Assembly (NCBI RefSeq): GCF_000422445.1
Contig: NZ_AULU01000011.1
Span: forward strand, 124,001-188,000
Direction: 5' to 3'
Origin: Paenibacillus assamensis DSM 18201
GTDB lineage: Bacteria > Bacillota > Bacilli > Paenibacillales > Paenibacillaceae
Length of the DNA: 64,000 nucleotides
The notes below the pieces were generated by a model, which worked only from the letters and a program-made list of their open reading frames with translations, ran no database searches and was not told the origin of the DNA. Of this stretch, positions 51,160-59,916 are shown one piece after another. The position numbers were made by a program, and so were the translations under genes. Numbering within the stretch: position 1 is the first letter of the stretch; every line of letters begins with the position of its first letter.

Positions 51160-52981
51160 ATGAACAAGAAAGTCGCTAGTATCATGATGTGCCTCTTAGT
51201 ATTCACAGCAGTTATTTCGAACGCCTGGAATGTGAGCAGTGCTAGTCCGAGTGTTAGCCCTATCCCTCTAGCAGGTAATCAGTCGGAAACGGTGAAAAAT
51301 GTGACGGTTGAGGCTATTGTGGGCAGCAATATGCTGATTGAAGAGAAGGCTAAGAAGATTGTCTCCCTCATGAATGATAAGGAAAAGATTGGCCAGCTCG
51401 TCATGTATACCCCTACGAATCAAGCAGATCCCTTTTCTGAGAAGATGATCAAGGAATATAATGTGGGCAGCGCTTTAATAACTGCCATTATGAGAAACAC
51501 AGTAGAGACAGCAAAGTTCACGAACGACTTACAGCTATTGGCATTTCAATCTCGCCTAGGCATTCCGTTATTTATTTCTGGTGATATGGAAAATGGAACG
51601 GCGCAGCGAGTTCCTGCTACCGGTATTATTTTACCTAGACAGATGGCGATTGGAGCTACGCGCAGTATAGAGTATGCGGAACAAGCAGCTCGCATAACGG
51701 CTAAGGAAGCAAAAGCGATGGGCTTTCAATGGAGCTACTCGCCAGTTGTAGACGTAAACTCGAACATGGAGAACCCGGTTATTGGCGTTCGTTCATTTGG
51801 AGAGCAGACACAAATGGTCAGCGACATGGCTGTTGCGCAATTGAAAGGGTATCAAAGTGAAGGTGTATTATCTAGCGCGAAGCATTTCCCAGGCCACGGG
51901 GATACCGATTTTGATACACACTACGTTATCCAAAGTATCTTACAGTGAAGATGTATTGAGACAAGTGCATCTCCCTCCATTCAAAGCTGTTATCGATCAA
52001 GGGATCGAATCGATTATGACCTCCCACATTATTATTGAAGCGATTGACCCTACCTTACCAGCAACGTTATCGAAAAAAGTTCTAACCGGATTACTGCGTG
52101 AAGATTTAGGATTTAAAGGGATGATTATTACCGATGCGATGGTTATGGACGCGATATCTAAAAACTGGGGAGCTGGCGAAGCCGCCGTTATGGCTGTTAA
52201 TGCAGGTGCAGATATTGTCATGGCCAATGGCTCTGCAGCAGATCAAATCGAGACGCTGGATGCTCTATATAACGCACTTCAAGCTGGGAAAATTGAGAAG
52301 AGTCGTGTGGATGATGCAGTAACACGGATTATTACTTATAAATTAAAGATGAAGACGTTCGACAACCGATATGTTGACGTGAATCAAGCTGTAAAAATAG
52401 TAGGGAATGAAGATCATTGGAATCGTTCCTACCAGATGGCTTTGGACTCGATTACATTGCTCAAAAATGACAGTGTGCTGCCGTTTAATCCTCGATCCGA
52501 TGAGAAAACACTTGTTGTAAGTATGGCCTATGCGGAGCGGATCGCAAAGATGGTTAGGGCTGTAAGCAAAGGCGAAGTACTGGCCTATCAGGCGGCACCA
52601 GCTATGGGAGAACCATTGGATGCAACGGAAGAAGCCATTCAAGGAGCACTTGCCAAAGCAAAGCTAGTAGATCGGATTATTGTATTTACGCAGTCAGACC
52701 GCAAAATTCCAAAAGGACAAATTGATCTTGTAAACCAGCTAATCGCGACTGGTAAGCCTGTAGTGACCGTTGCTCTCGGCAACCCTAGCGATATCGTAAG
52801 TTTGCCAAATGCGAAGGCTTACATAGCGGCTTATGCGGCAGATACTTGGTATTGGACTACCCCTGTTCCGATTTCTTGGAATGCATCTATCGAAGTCATT
52901 TTCGGTACGAATCCAAAAGGGAAACTACCTGTAACCTTAAGCAAAGAGTATCCGAGAGATTTTGGATTGAGCTATCGCTAG
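51160..52981 (+). pseudogene. nagZ: Frameshifted beta-N-acetylglucosaminidase (NagZ, GH3)
   Basis: Two frames together make a full secreted GH3 enzyme of about 606 residues. Frame 1 has a signal peptide (VASIMMCLLVFTAVISNAWNVSSA), the GH3 barrel and the catalytic dyad loop SAKHFPGHGDTDFDTH, then stops at 51948. Frame 2 resumes with KVSYSEDVLRQVHLPPF near 51935, holds the nucleophile region GMIITDAMVMDAI and the C-terminal GH3 domain, and ends at 52981. A net loss of two bases in about 51931-51942 explains the break. ATG 51160 has AAGGAGA. The enzyme would recycle peptidoglycan; as sequenced it is inactive or needs a frameshift. Confidence 0.85.
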
Positions 52982-53025
52982 CTAGATACAACGAGTCAAG
53001 TATTCGCAGCTTATCGTGTTCATTT

Positions 53026-53060
53026 AAAGCAGCCTAATTGCAGGCTGCTTTTCTTATTTT
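53026..53060 (+). terminator. Terminator of the nagZ region
   Basis: AAGCAGCCT pairs with AGGCTGCTT, followed by TTCTTATTTT. Confidence 0.85.
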
Positions 53061-53110
53061 GTTCGGTGTGGCGTGTTTACGATGAAAGATAATTTCCATA
53101 TGTGAGGTGT

Positions 53111-53797
53111 TTATTTTCTAGCAAACAAAACTACGAAGTTAAAATATTTATACACACAATCTACTTCTGAAAATCCGATTTCTTGCAGCCAATTGATCTG
53201 TGTTTGCAGCGGAGACATTTTATCTAGTTTCGTTCTTTCATATGCAGCATCTATCTCTTGTCTGGATAATTGGCTCGCTTCCACTTTATCCTTCCAGTCG
53301 GTTGTATAAAGAGATTGAATAAACGGAGTATGCCCTAGAACTTGATCAGCATTAATAAATATACCGCCCGGCTTCAAATGCGAATATGTATTTTTATATA
53401 AAGTTTGTTTGTCGGCATCGGTTAAATGGTGTATCGATAGGCCAGAAATGATTATGTCATATTTCTCAGGTGAGATGAAGTTCGTATAATCATCCACGAT
53501 GTAAGTGACGCTTGTTGATCCTTTGAATCTTAGCTTCGCGATTTCTAGCATTTTCTCAGACAAGTCGATAAGGGTGAGATTAGCGTCGGGATACTTCTGC
53601 ATCATTAGTGACGAGAACAAGCCGGTTCCGGCGCCTAGGTCTAATAGGTTAGGGGAGCTTGTTGCTGACTGTGCTAGTGAAACGGATATACGGTAAAAGT
53701 CGTCAAAGCAGGGGATAAGCATTTTTCGTTGTTGGTCATACTGTTGCGCAGCTTCATCGAACTGAGACTTCAATTTATTCTGACTGTGGTCATTCAT
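53111..53797 (-). CDS. Class I SAM-dependent methyltransferase
   Basis: This 228-residue protein has motif I LLDLGAGTGLFSSLM, motif post-I LTLIDLSEKMLEIAK, motif II YDIIISGLSIHHL and motif III HLKPGGIFINADQV. The fold is typical of small-molecule methyltransferases of the UbiE/trans-aconitate type. The substrate is unknown. It is a single gene on the minus strand. To its upstream side (53798-54222) lies a stretch with decayed coding sequence. Confidence 0.88.
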   Translation of the reverse strand: MNDHSQNKLKSQFDEAAQQYDQQRKMLIPCFDDFYRISVSLAQSATSSPNLLDLGAGTGLFSSLMMQKYPDANLTLIDLSEKMLEIAKLRFKGSTSVTYIVDDYTNFISPEKYDIIISGLSIHHLTDADKQTLYKNTYSHLKPGGIFINADQVLGHTPFIQSLYTTDWKDKVEASQLSRQEIDAAYERTKLDKMSPLQTQINWLQEIGFSEVDCVYKYFNFVVLFARK

Positions 53798-54222
53798 ACG
53801 CCCACCTCCAAGTTTCTGACCCTATCATAGTTTAAGTTTGTTTATTCGTTAAATATATAGAATCTATTTGTGTAATAGAGTAGTCCTATAATGATAGTGG
53901 GGAACACGAATATCTTCTAACGATCATAGAAAAATACAAGAAGTACAATCGAATTGTCTATTGCTTTGGAGTTAGATCCTCATTATCGTGGTACGTGATG
54001 GCTGCATGGATGGAATTGATGAAAGAAGCAAGGGGTTGTGACGCTGAATCCAGATGTTATTTTTGTTGTGGATTATTTGGCTGATATCGATACGCAGCTG
54101 ACAACGTATTTCCGCTGGAGGTCTCCATTGATACAGGTGGGCCGCTTGCGATTCAGCATGCGACTGAGCAAGTGCTTCATTTTATGAGCAAGTAAATGGA
54201 TAGGGGAGTCGGTGGTGATACA

Positions 54223-54975
54223 ATGACGAAGATTATACATAAGAAATTTGGTGAGCGTGAATTAACGATTTATTTGCCAGAAGGGTATGAGGAAAGTTCG
54301 GATAGGTATCCAGTTATTTATGTGCAGGACAATGGGAACTTAGTTGACCCTGAGAATAGTGACTCTCTTTCGATCATTCGTAACCTTACTGCTAAAGGAG
54401 AATTGCCAGCATTTCTATTTGTCGGCATTAAGCCATTTGACCGAAATAATGAGTATACACCATTTGTATCTACCAATGTATTTGAGTCTGGGGAAAAAAA
54501 GTTTGGCGGTCAGGCGGCGCAATACGCTGCATATTTGGCTCATGAATTGAAGCCGTATATCGACAGCCGCTATCGAACATTGCAAGAGGGCGAGCATACG
54601 GGAATAATGGGCTTTTCTTTTGGCGGACTCATTTCGTTATACACGGCATTGCTTTACCCAGATGTATTTGGCAAAATAGGCAGCTTCTCGGGTTCGTTCT
54701 GGTTCCCCGGCATTGTAGATTGGGTGGATCAGCAGCCTGCGCACAGTCATGGGCAGCGGCTCTTTATGAATGTCGGACATGGCGAAGGTGCAGGACGAAC
54801 GAATGGTCAGCAGTGGATGGTGCCCAACAACTTAGCAGTCTATGAACTATTGCTGTGCAAAGGCTTCACGACACTTTCGGCGAAGCAAATCATCTTTGAA
54901 AGTGACTCGCATAATTTCGAGAAAGGTGTTTACTATTTACCTGAAGCGTTGAAATGGTTGTATGTGACGGCTTAG
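54223..54975 (+). CDS. Alpha/beta hydrolase, esterase (BesA/EsteraseD-like)
   Basis: The protein has about 250 residues. It begins with ELTIYLPEGYEESSDRYPVIYVQDNGNL, the start typical of enterochelin-esterase-like (BesA, YbbA) proteins. The nucleophile elbow is GIMGFSFGGLISLYTALLYP (G-F-S-F-G-G), and a catalytic His is expected in FESDSHNFEKG. BesA cleaves ferric bacillibactin inside the cell. A decayed sequence like a siderophore-binding protein lies just upstream, which supports iron use. ATG 54223 after GGTGGTGA is preferred over ATG 54196. Confidence 0.8.
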   Translation: MTKIIHKKFGERELTIYLPEGYEESSDRYPVIYVQDNGNLVDPENSDSLSIIRNLTAKGELPAFLFVGIKPFDRNNEYTPFVSTNVFESGEKKFGGQAAQYAAYLAHELKPYIDSRYRTLQEGEHTGIMGFSFGGLISLYTALLYPDVFGKIGSFSGSFWFPGIVDWVDQQPAHSHGQRLFMNVGHGEGAGRTNGQQWMVPNNLAVYELLLCKGFTTLSAKQIIFESDSHNFEKGVYYLPEALKWLYVTA

Positions 54976-55020
54976 CTGTCTTTCTGAGCTTAGGTGTGTG
55001 TATGTTAGAATACGATTAAT

Positions 55021-55060
55021 GAGCAGTTCCTCTTTTGAGATGAGGGAACTGCTCTTTTTT
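55021..55060 (+). terminator. Terminator of the esterase gene
   Basis: GAGCAGTTCCTC pairs with GAGGGAACTGCTC, followed by TTTTTT. Confidence 0.88.
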
Positions 55061-55154
55061 CATATTTAGCTGAGCATGCTCATGGCAGCAGTATGCAGCA
55101 CGAATTGATCTCAAATTTCGGAAGTGTGAAGGATTCGGAGGTTTTAAATATACG

Positions 55155-55184
55155 TTGACGCGTATATACGTTATGGTGTATATA
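55155..55184 (+). promoter_or_regulatory. Promoter/operator of the ArsR operon
   Basis: TTGACG (55155-55160) and TATATT (55179-55184) are 18 bases apart. They are wrapped in alternating ATATACG...CGTATAT and TATACGTTATGGTGTATA sequence that forms inverted repeats. An ArsR repressor bound here would cover both boxes. Confidence 0.6.
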
Positions 55185-55190
55185 TTAACT

Positions 55191-55526
55191 ATGAAAACAT
55201 TACCAATGCAGGTGTTGTTATTTACAATCGCAGAGCCCAATCGCTTTAACATCGTAGAGTTGTTAAAGAAAAGACCGCATTCGGTTGGGGAAATTGTAGA
55301 AGAGCTTCATATCGGTCAGCCGCAAGTGTCACGGCATTTGCGCATTTTGGGCGAGGCTGGACTGGTAGTTGTCCAGCATAAAGGTCAGCAGCGGATATAT
55401 AGTCTGGAAGCGAGACCATTTCAGGAGCTGGATGCTTGGTTCGATTCCTTTAGCTTGTTATGGGAAGAGCGTCTTGATCAATTTGAGGACTATATGCTCG
55501 ACATTTATAGAAAGGAGGAGCAGTAA
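55191..55526 (+). CDS. ArsR family transcriptional regulator
   Basis: The protein has about 111 residues: LLFTIAEPNRFNIVELLKKRPHSVGEIVEELHIGQPQVSRHLRILGEAGLV, then wing VQHKGQQRIYSL and a C-terminal helix (LDAWFDSFSLLWEERLDQFEDYM). It is a paralogue of 11591-11914. The open frame reaches back to 55155, but that part is the promoter. ATG 55191 falls at about the predicted transcription start with no ribosome site, so the mRNA may be leaderless; ATG 55206 is an alternative. It probably represses the AHSA1 and DUF1579 genes downstream. Confidence 0.85.
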   Translation: MKTLPMQVLLFTIAEPNRFNIVELLKKRPHSVGEIVEELHIGQPQVSRHLRILGEAGLVVVQHKGQQRIYSLEARPFQELDAWFDSFSLLWEERLDQFEDYMLDIYRKEEQ

Positions 55527-55683
55527 CAGTAACGTTTAGCTGCAGGAGTAATAAGAAAATTATTAATAAATGAGATACCTTTAAGCGTTCGCTTGTTTTC
55601 ATTTTAGCGTGAATATTGGATTACTACTCGAAGAACATACATGTTACGAATGCTCTATTCGATTGCCATTTTGGAGGTATGCG

Positions 55684-56190
55684 ATGAACACGAAGACGAC
55701 CATTATTAAAAATCATGAGCGGCGGGAACTTATCGTGGAGCGGATAGTTGCCATCCCTCGTAAGCTTGCTTGGCAAGGCTGGACGAAGCCTGAACATATT
55801 GTGCGTTGGTGGGGACCTCGAAATTGGACTGCTACGGTATATGAAATGGATGTCCGCCCTGGAGGCGCATGGCGCTATCAATTAGCCGCTAATGATGGAA
55901 CAAGTAAAGTATTATGCCAAGCCGTTTATCGTGAGGTTGATGAGCTTTCCAAGCTTGTCTATGTAGACTCAATGACAGATGAGAATTGGAATGTTATTAA
56001 CGGTAGTGATATGTTAACGGCTGTTACGTTTAGCGATACGGTACAGGGCACGAAAGTTTCAATTACGACCCATTTTACAAGTGTGGAGCAGCTTGAAGGA
56101 GCTGAGGCGATGGGGATGATTGAAGGCTATACAGATACGTTAGAACGATTGGAAGAGCACTTGCAGCTGCATGAATCAAACTCGCAATGA
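55684..56190 (+). CDS. SRPBCC/AHSA1 domain protein
   Basis: The protein has about 168 residues: RRELIVERIVAIPRKLAWQGWTKPEHIVRWWGPRNWTATVYEMDVRPGGAWRYQL, then YREVDELSKLVYVDSMTDENWN and a last helix GMIEGYTDTLERLEEHLQL. It has the AHSA1 fold and is homologous to the protein at 11052-11564. GGAGG lies 6 bases before ATG 55684; an earlier ATG at 55609 is not supported. It sits between ArsR and a DUF1579 protein, so it probably acts in the same unknown stress or ligand response. Confidence 0.87.
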   Translation: MNTKTTIIKNHERRELIVERIVAIPRKLAWQGWTKPEHIVRWWGPRNWTATVYEMDVRPGGAWRYQLAANDGTSKVLCQAVYREVDELSKLVYVDSMTDENWNVINGSDMLTAVTFSDTVQGTKVSITTHFTSVEQLEGAEAMGMIEGYTDTLERLEEHLQLHESNSQ

Positions 56191-56275
56191 CATGATGGTT
56201 CAGACATAGATGCGGAGCGGGAACAAATACATCGAACTGTTACTCATTCACGTAAATATAAGGAGGAATCGTCTT

Positions 56276-56749
56276 ATGACAGATAATCTTATGGAAACAG
56301 GTGCATATACCGCGCCAACGCCCAATCCTGATATGCAATCGTTGAATCGCTTAGTTGGAAGCTGGAAGGTGAGCGGTGGTGTAGAAGGCATCGTTACTTA
56401 TAGATGGATGGAAGGCGAATTTTTTCTTGTCCAAGAGGTTCAGTTGAAGCAGTACGGTCAAGATGTGAAAGGGATCGAGATTATCGGTCACGTAAAGCCG
56501 TTTGGCGAGGAGCCAAGCAAGGACATTAAGTCGCGTTACTATGACAGCATGGGCAATACGTTGGATTATGTGTACGAAATAGATGGTGACACGCTGATGA
56601 TTTGGGGCGGTGAAAAGGGATCTCCTGCTTATTTCAAAGGCGAGTTCAGTGCGGATGGCAATGTCAATTCGGGCAGATGGGTGTACCCGGATGGCGGCGG
56701 ATATGCGTCTACGATGACGAGAATTGAAACGGGCGCTGGTGCAGAGTAG
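56276..56749 (+). CDS. DUF1579-like protein
   Basis: This protein of about 157 residues has the beta-barrel pattern of DUF1579/lipocalin-like proteins: LNRLVGSWKVSGGVEGIVTYRWMEGEFFLVQEVQL, then IEIIGHVKPFGEEPSKDIKSRYYDSMGNTLDYVYEIDGDTLMIW, and YFKGEFSADGNVNSGRW. The function is unknown; small-ligand binding is likely. AAGGAGGA precedes ATG 56276. It follows the AHSA1 gene by 85 bases and is probably the third gene of the ArsR operon, since a terminator follows. Confidence 0.82.
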   Translation: MTDNLMETGAYTAPTPNPDMQSLNRLVGSWKVSGGVEGIVTYRWMEGEFFLVQEVQLKQYGQDVKGIEIIGHVKPFGEEPSKDIKSRYYDSMGNTLDYVYEIDGDTLMIWGGEKGSPAYFKGEFSADGNVNSGRWVYPDGGGYASTMTRIETGAGAE

Positions 56750-56852
56750 CTATGGTAGCATTCGTTGTTAAGTTGCAGTGTTTATTGATGTTTAAAGCAG
56801 ATAATATATAAAGTTTCGTGGGCGTTAATGCTGAAATAACCTAATAAATGAT

Positions 56853-56894
56853 GCCACCTACTATGGAAAATATCCACGGCAGGTGGTTTTTCAT
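56853..56894 (+). terminator. Terminator of the ArsR/AHSA1/DUF1579 operon
   Basis: CCACCT pairs with AGGTGG across a 21-base loop, followed by TTTTTC. Confidence 0.6.
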
Positions 56895-57013
56895 TTGTTC
56901 GATTATTCATTTAATCATTTAATCTATAAACGTAATCATCATGCAATTATGTAATCATTCTACAGCAATTGTTCAACATAGTATTGGTATTCCAATTTCA
57001 CTGGATCATGACG

Positions 57014-57040
57014 TGTCACAAAAACCAACCCTTTCTCGTT
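57014..57040 (+). promoter_or_regulatory. ECF41-type promoter of the oxidoreductase gene
   Basis: TGTCACA (57014-57020), a 16-base spacer and CGTT (57037-57040) match the known ECF41 target promoter TGTCACA-N16-CGTC at ten of eleven positions. It lies 33 bases before the ATG of the oxidoreductase; the ECF41 sigma gene follows that gene. Confidence 0.75.
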
Positions 57041-57073
57041 CTATTGTCAAACAGGAAAAGGGAGAGGATTGGA

Positions 57074-58252
57074 ATGAAAGAATTGACTTGTGTTGTTGTT
57101 GGCGGAGGTTTTGCTGGGATTCATGCAATAAAGGCGATACGTAAAGCATTTCAGGAGAAAGAAGTGGGGCGGAAGCTTCGACTGATTCTATTGGACCCAC
57201 ATCCTTATCATGTACGAAAAGTGCTGCTGTTTCGCCCGGCTGTATCCAATGAGCCAATTACAATTCCTTGGAAACAGATTCTTCAAGATGATGCGCAGTT
57301 CGTTCAAGGGGCTCTGCAGTATGTGGAGAGCGATAAGAAATGGTTGATGTACAAAGACGCGAAAGGGCAGGAGCAACGGATACATTATGATCTGCTCGTA
57401 GTAGCCATTGGCAGTGTCGCGCGTCAGCCGGAACCGGATCAAGGAGGTATTTCGTTAAACGATATTCATACCGCCGAGCGTATGCGGGAGCAGTGGTATA
57501 CCAATATGAAGCTTGCCGCTGCAAAAGGAGAACAAGAACAGGAGCGATTACTAACTGTAGCGGTTGCAGGAGCGGGCATAACCGGAATCGAGACAGCAGC
57601 CGAGCTGGCACACGCAATGCGAACGGAAGCTGTCATCATGGGCATCGATCACGCGAAGGTGAAGGTACATTTATTGAATGCGCAGGATCGACTATTTAAG
57701 GATGGGCCTGCCAAGGCTTCGCGTAAATTGGACAGCACATTAGCGGAAATAGGCGTTGTCGTTCATCACCGTGAGAAAGCGATAAGCGAAGTAGATGGCA
57801 ATCTTAATTTGTCCAGTGGTGCGAAGCTGCCTGTTGGTTTAACGATTTGGGCACTTGGTCTTATTGCGAACCCAGCTTTGCGCCATATGTCGCTGCCTCT
57901 TACGGATGATGGTAAAATTATCGTAGATGAATGCTATCGCGTACCGTCAGCACCAGGTATTTATTCCATTGGTGATTGTGCGCATGTTGTGGATATGGAG
58001 AGCGGCAAAGCGGATCAAATGACGTGTAAAGAGGCTATTCCACAAGCGAAGCGTTTAGGGAAAATTATGTTTGCCGATTTGACGGGGCGCCAAGCTCCAC
58101 AGCACAAAAGAGTCTTAGATTCATACTCGATCGGTCTTGGACCAGACCGTGGTTTATTATGGACCCATAAATGGGGACTTGATATCATTCTCACAGGTAG
58201 GTTGGCTTATAAGACGAAGAAAACATTATGGGATTATGTCAGTATGGTGTGA
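57074..58252 (+). CDS. FAD-dependent NAD(P)H oxidoreductase (NDH-2/AIF-like)
   Basis: The protein has about 392 residues. An N-terminal FAD Rossmann motif TCVVVGGGFAGIHAIKAIRKAF is followed by LLVVAIGSVARQPEP, a second dinucleotide-binding motif VAVAGAGITGIETAAELAH, and the FAD-contact segment PGIYSIGDCAHVV. The fold is that of type II NADH dehydrogenases and AIF-like enzymes. It is the probable target of the ECF41 sigma factor encoded next, in the place of the carboxymuconolactone decarboxylase/oxidoreductase/epimerase gene usual for that group. ATG 57074 follows GGAGAGG; the open frame to 56969 contains the promoter. Confidence 0.9.
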   Translation: MKELTCVVVGGGFAGIHAIKAIRKAFQEKEVGRKLRLILLDPHPYHVRKVLLFRPAVSNEPITIPWKQILQDDAQFVQGALQYVESDKKWLMYKDAKGQEQRIHYDLLVVAIGSVARQPEPDQGGISLNDIHTAERMREQWYTNMKLAAAKGEQEQERLLTVAVAGAGITGIETAAELAHAMRTEAVIMGIDHAKVKVHLLNAQDRLFKDGPAKASRKLDSTLAEIGVVVHHREKAISEVDGNLNLSSGAKLPVGLTIWALGLIANPALRHMSLPLTDDGKIIVDECYRVPSAPGIYSIGDCAHVVDMESGKADQMTCKEAIPQAKRLGKIMFADLTGRQAPQHKRVLDSYSIGLGPDRGLLWTHKWGLDIILTGRLAYKTKKTLWDYVSMV

Positions 58253-58350
58253 GCACGTTTGATGCTTCATCGAGGTGTAAGCTCTAGCTCTAATTGCAAT
58301 TGCAAAGTGCTATGTTTTTTGTTCAATGTTCTCATCAAAGGAGGCAGCCT

Positions 58351-59220
58351 ATGATTGAGCTTTATGAACAATATCGCGGCCTGATGTTCCGTCTTGCCTA
58401 CCAATTAACCGGTTCTGCCGCTGATGCGGAAGATGCCGTTCAAGATGTCTTCGTCAAAGTACAAAGCGTCGACCCTAGTCGATTTAAGGAACCGAAAGCT
58501 TATTTGTGTAAAATGATTACGAACCGTTGTCTAGATCTGCTTCGTTCAGCGAGAAAGCGCCGCGAGCAGTATGTTGGCCCATGGCTGCCAGAGCCGATCC
58601 CGACGATGGATGATGATAGCTTTGAGGCGGTCGTTCGCAATGACCTGCTTTCCTATGCGATACTAGCGCTTCTTGAGCGGTTGTCCGCAGCCGAACGGGC
58701 TGTATTTGTGCTTAGGGAAGCGATGGGGTTCGATTATCCTACTATTGCTGGACTAATCGACAAGAGTGAATTGAATTGCCGCAAGCTGATGAGCCGCGCC
58801 AGAGGGAAGATGGGTGTATCCGAAGAGGAGCTGATCGGAAAAGGCTGTATCGGAGAAGAATGGGTGCAGCAGTTCCTTGCTGCGCTCTCGCTTGGCAAAG
58901 TCGATAAAGTATTGTCCATGCTTGCGGAGGATGCGGTGCTCTTATCTGATGGAGGCGGTAAAGTAACTGCTGCGGTTAACCCAATCATGACAAGTGATCG
59001 CGTTGCTCGCTTCTTGTTAGGGATTCGCCGGAATTGGCCTCAGGAAGCAGAAGGGGAAGGTGGCTTTGCCGTGGATCTGGCACCTATTAGTGGACAGACT
59101 GGAGTTGTTATTCGGAGCAATGGTGTTGTACAATCGGTGTTCTTCTTGGATATAAGACAAGGGAAAGTGCAACATATTTATATTGTTCGAAATCCCGATA
59201 AGCTGACACGTATCTCGTAG
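58351..59220 (+). CDS. ECF41 family sigma factor with SnoaL-like C-terminal domain
   Basis: The protein has about 289 residues. Region 2 is YRGLMFRLAYQLTGSAADAEDAVQDVFVKVQ and region 4 is LSAAERAVFVLREAMGFDYPTIAGLIDKSELNCRKLMSRARGKM. The three hallmark motifs of the ECF41 group are present: WLPEP between regions 2 and 4, DGGGK in the C-terminal SnoaL-like domain, and NPDKL near the end. The C-terminal domain controls activity in place of an anti-sigma factor. ATG 58351 has AAAGGAGG 6 bases upstream. It lies 98 bases after its likely target gene. Confidence 0.93.
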   Translation: MIELYEQYRGLMFRLAYQLTGSAADAEDAVQDVFVKVQSVDPSRFKEPKAYLCKMITNRCLDLLRSARKRREQYVGPWLPEPIPTMDDDSFEAVVRNDLLSYAILALLERLSAAERAVFVLREAMGFDYPTIAGLIDKSELNCRKLMSRARGKMGVSEEELIGKGCIGEEWVQQFLAALSLGKVDKVLSMLAEDAVLLSDGGGKVTAAVNPIMTSDRVARFLLGIRRNWPQEAEGEGGFAVDLAPISGQTGVVIRSNGVVQSVFFLDIRQGKVQHIYIVRNPDKLTRIS

Positions 59221-59400
59221 CGGGAAGTGGAGAACCTATAGGACCATGTGTGCCATTTGAGATGCTAGATGGGCATCAAATGTATAGCCGCTGTTTAACG
59301 GGAGATCGATACTCTTGATATATTCGATGTTTTCGATGTATTTGATGTATGTAATGTTCTCGATAATCTTAATAATCGGAAAAGGCTTGAAGTGCTCTCT

Positions 59401-59585
59401 CTAACGATCGTCATTGACGTTATTTTGACGAAATTGGCTCTTATACAATTCTAATGGTCGCCATTGAGCTTATTTTAGGAAAAGTAGCCCAGTTTAAGGT
59501 TTAGTCTAGTAAATAAGCGCTGTGGCGACCGTTATATTTTCAAACAATCAAAAATACGCTGAATAACCACAATGGTAACCGTTAG
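59401..59585 (+). repeat. 185-bp nested-palindrome repeat
   Basis: It begins CTAACGATCGTCATTGACGT and ends AACCACAATGGTAACCGTTAG. Inner arms are TAATGGTCGCCATTGAGCTT and AAATAAGCGCTGTGGCGACC. It has the same orientation as copy 1. The rest of the 59221-59916 gap holds a run of ATTCGATGTTTTCGATGT-like degenerate repeats (about 59315-59365) and a terminator; I see no gene. Confidence 0.8.
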
Positions 59586-59678
59586 CACAATGGGGAGCGG
59601 AGAGATCCTTTTTTCCCTCTTGATGTATAACAGAAAAGATGCAATACAAAAGAGAAGATGCGTCTCAGATAAGAAATC

Positions 59679-59709
59679 AAAAAACGCTTGGAAATGTCCA
59701 AGCGTTTTT
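59679..59709. terminator. Hairpin terminator, AACGCTTGGA/TCCAAGCGTT
   Basis: A perfect 10-12 bp stem with a 4-base loop is flanked by A and T runs on both sides. It could end the minus-strand acetyltransferase transcript or plus-strand read-through. Confidence 0.85.
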
Positions 59710-59916
59710 ACGAACCATAATTAACTATGCGTATTCACCCATATGAACGGCGATCATATGATGACAATTGCCCATCTCTTTTTGTATGCGTGTAACAGAT
59801 ATAAGCCGGTGTCCGTGTTGGCTGCGTGAGGGTCTGAAGCGGATAGCATCGACAGAATACCACTAGAACTTGAATCTAGCGCGTGTCCACCCCAATGCCG
59901 ATACGGACACTATCCA

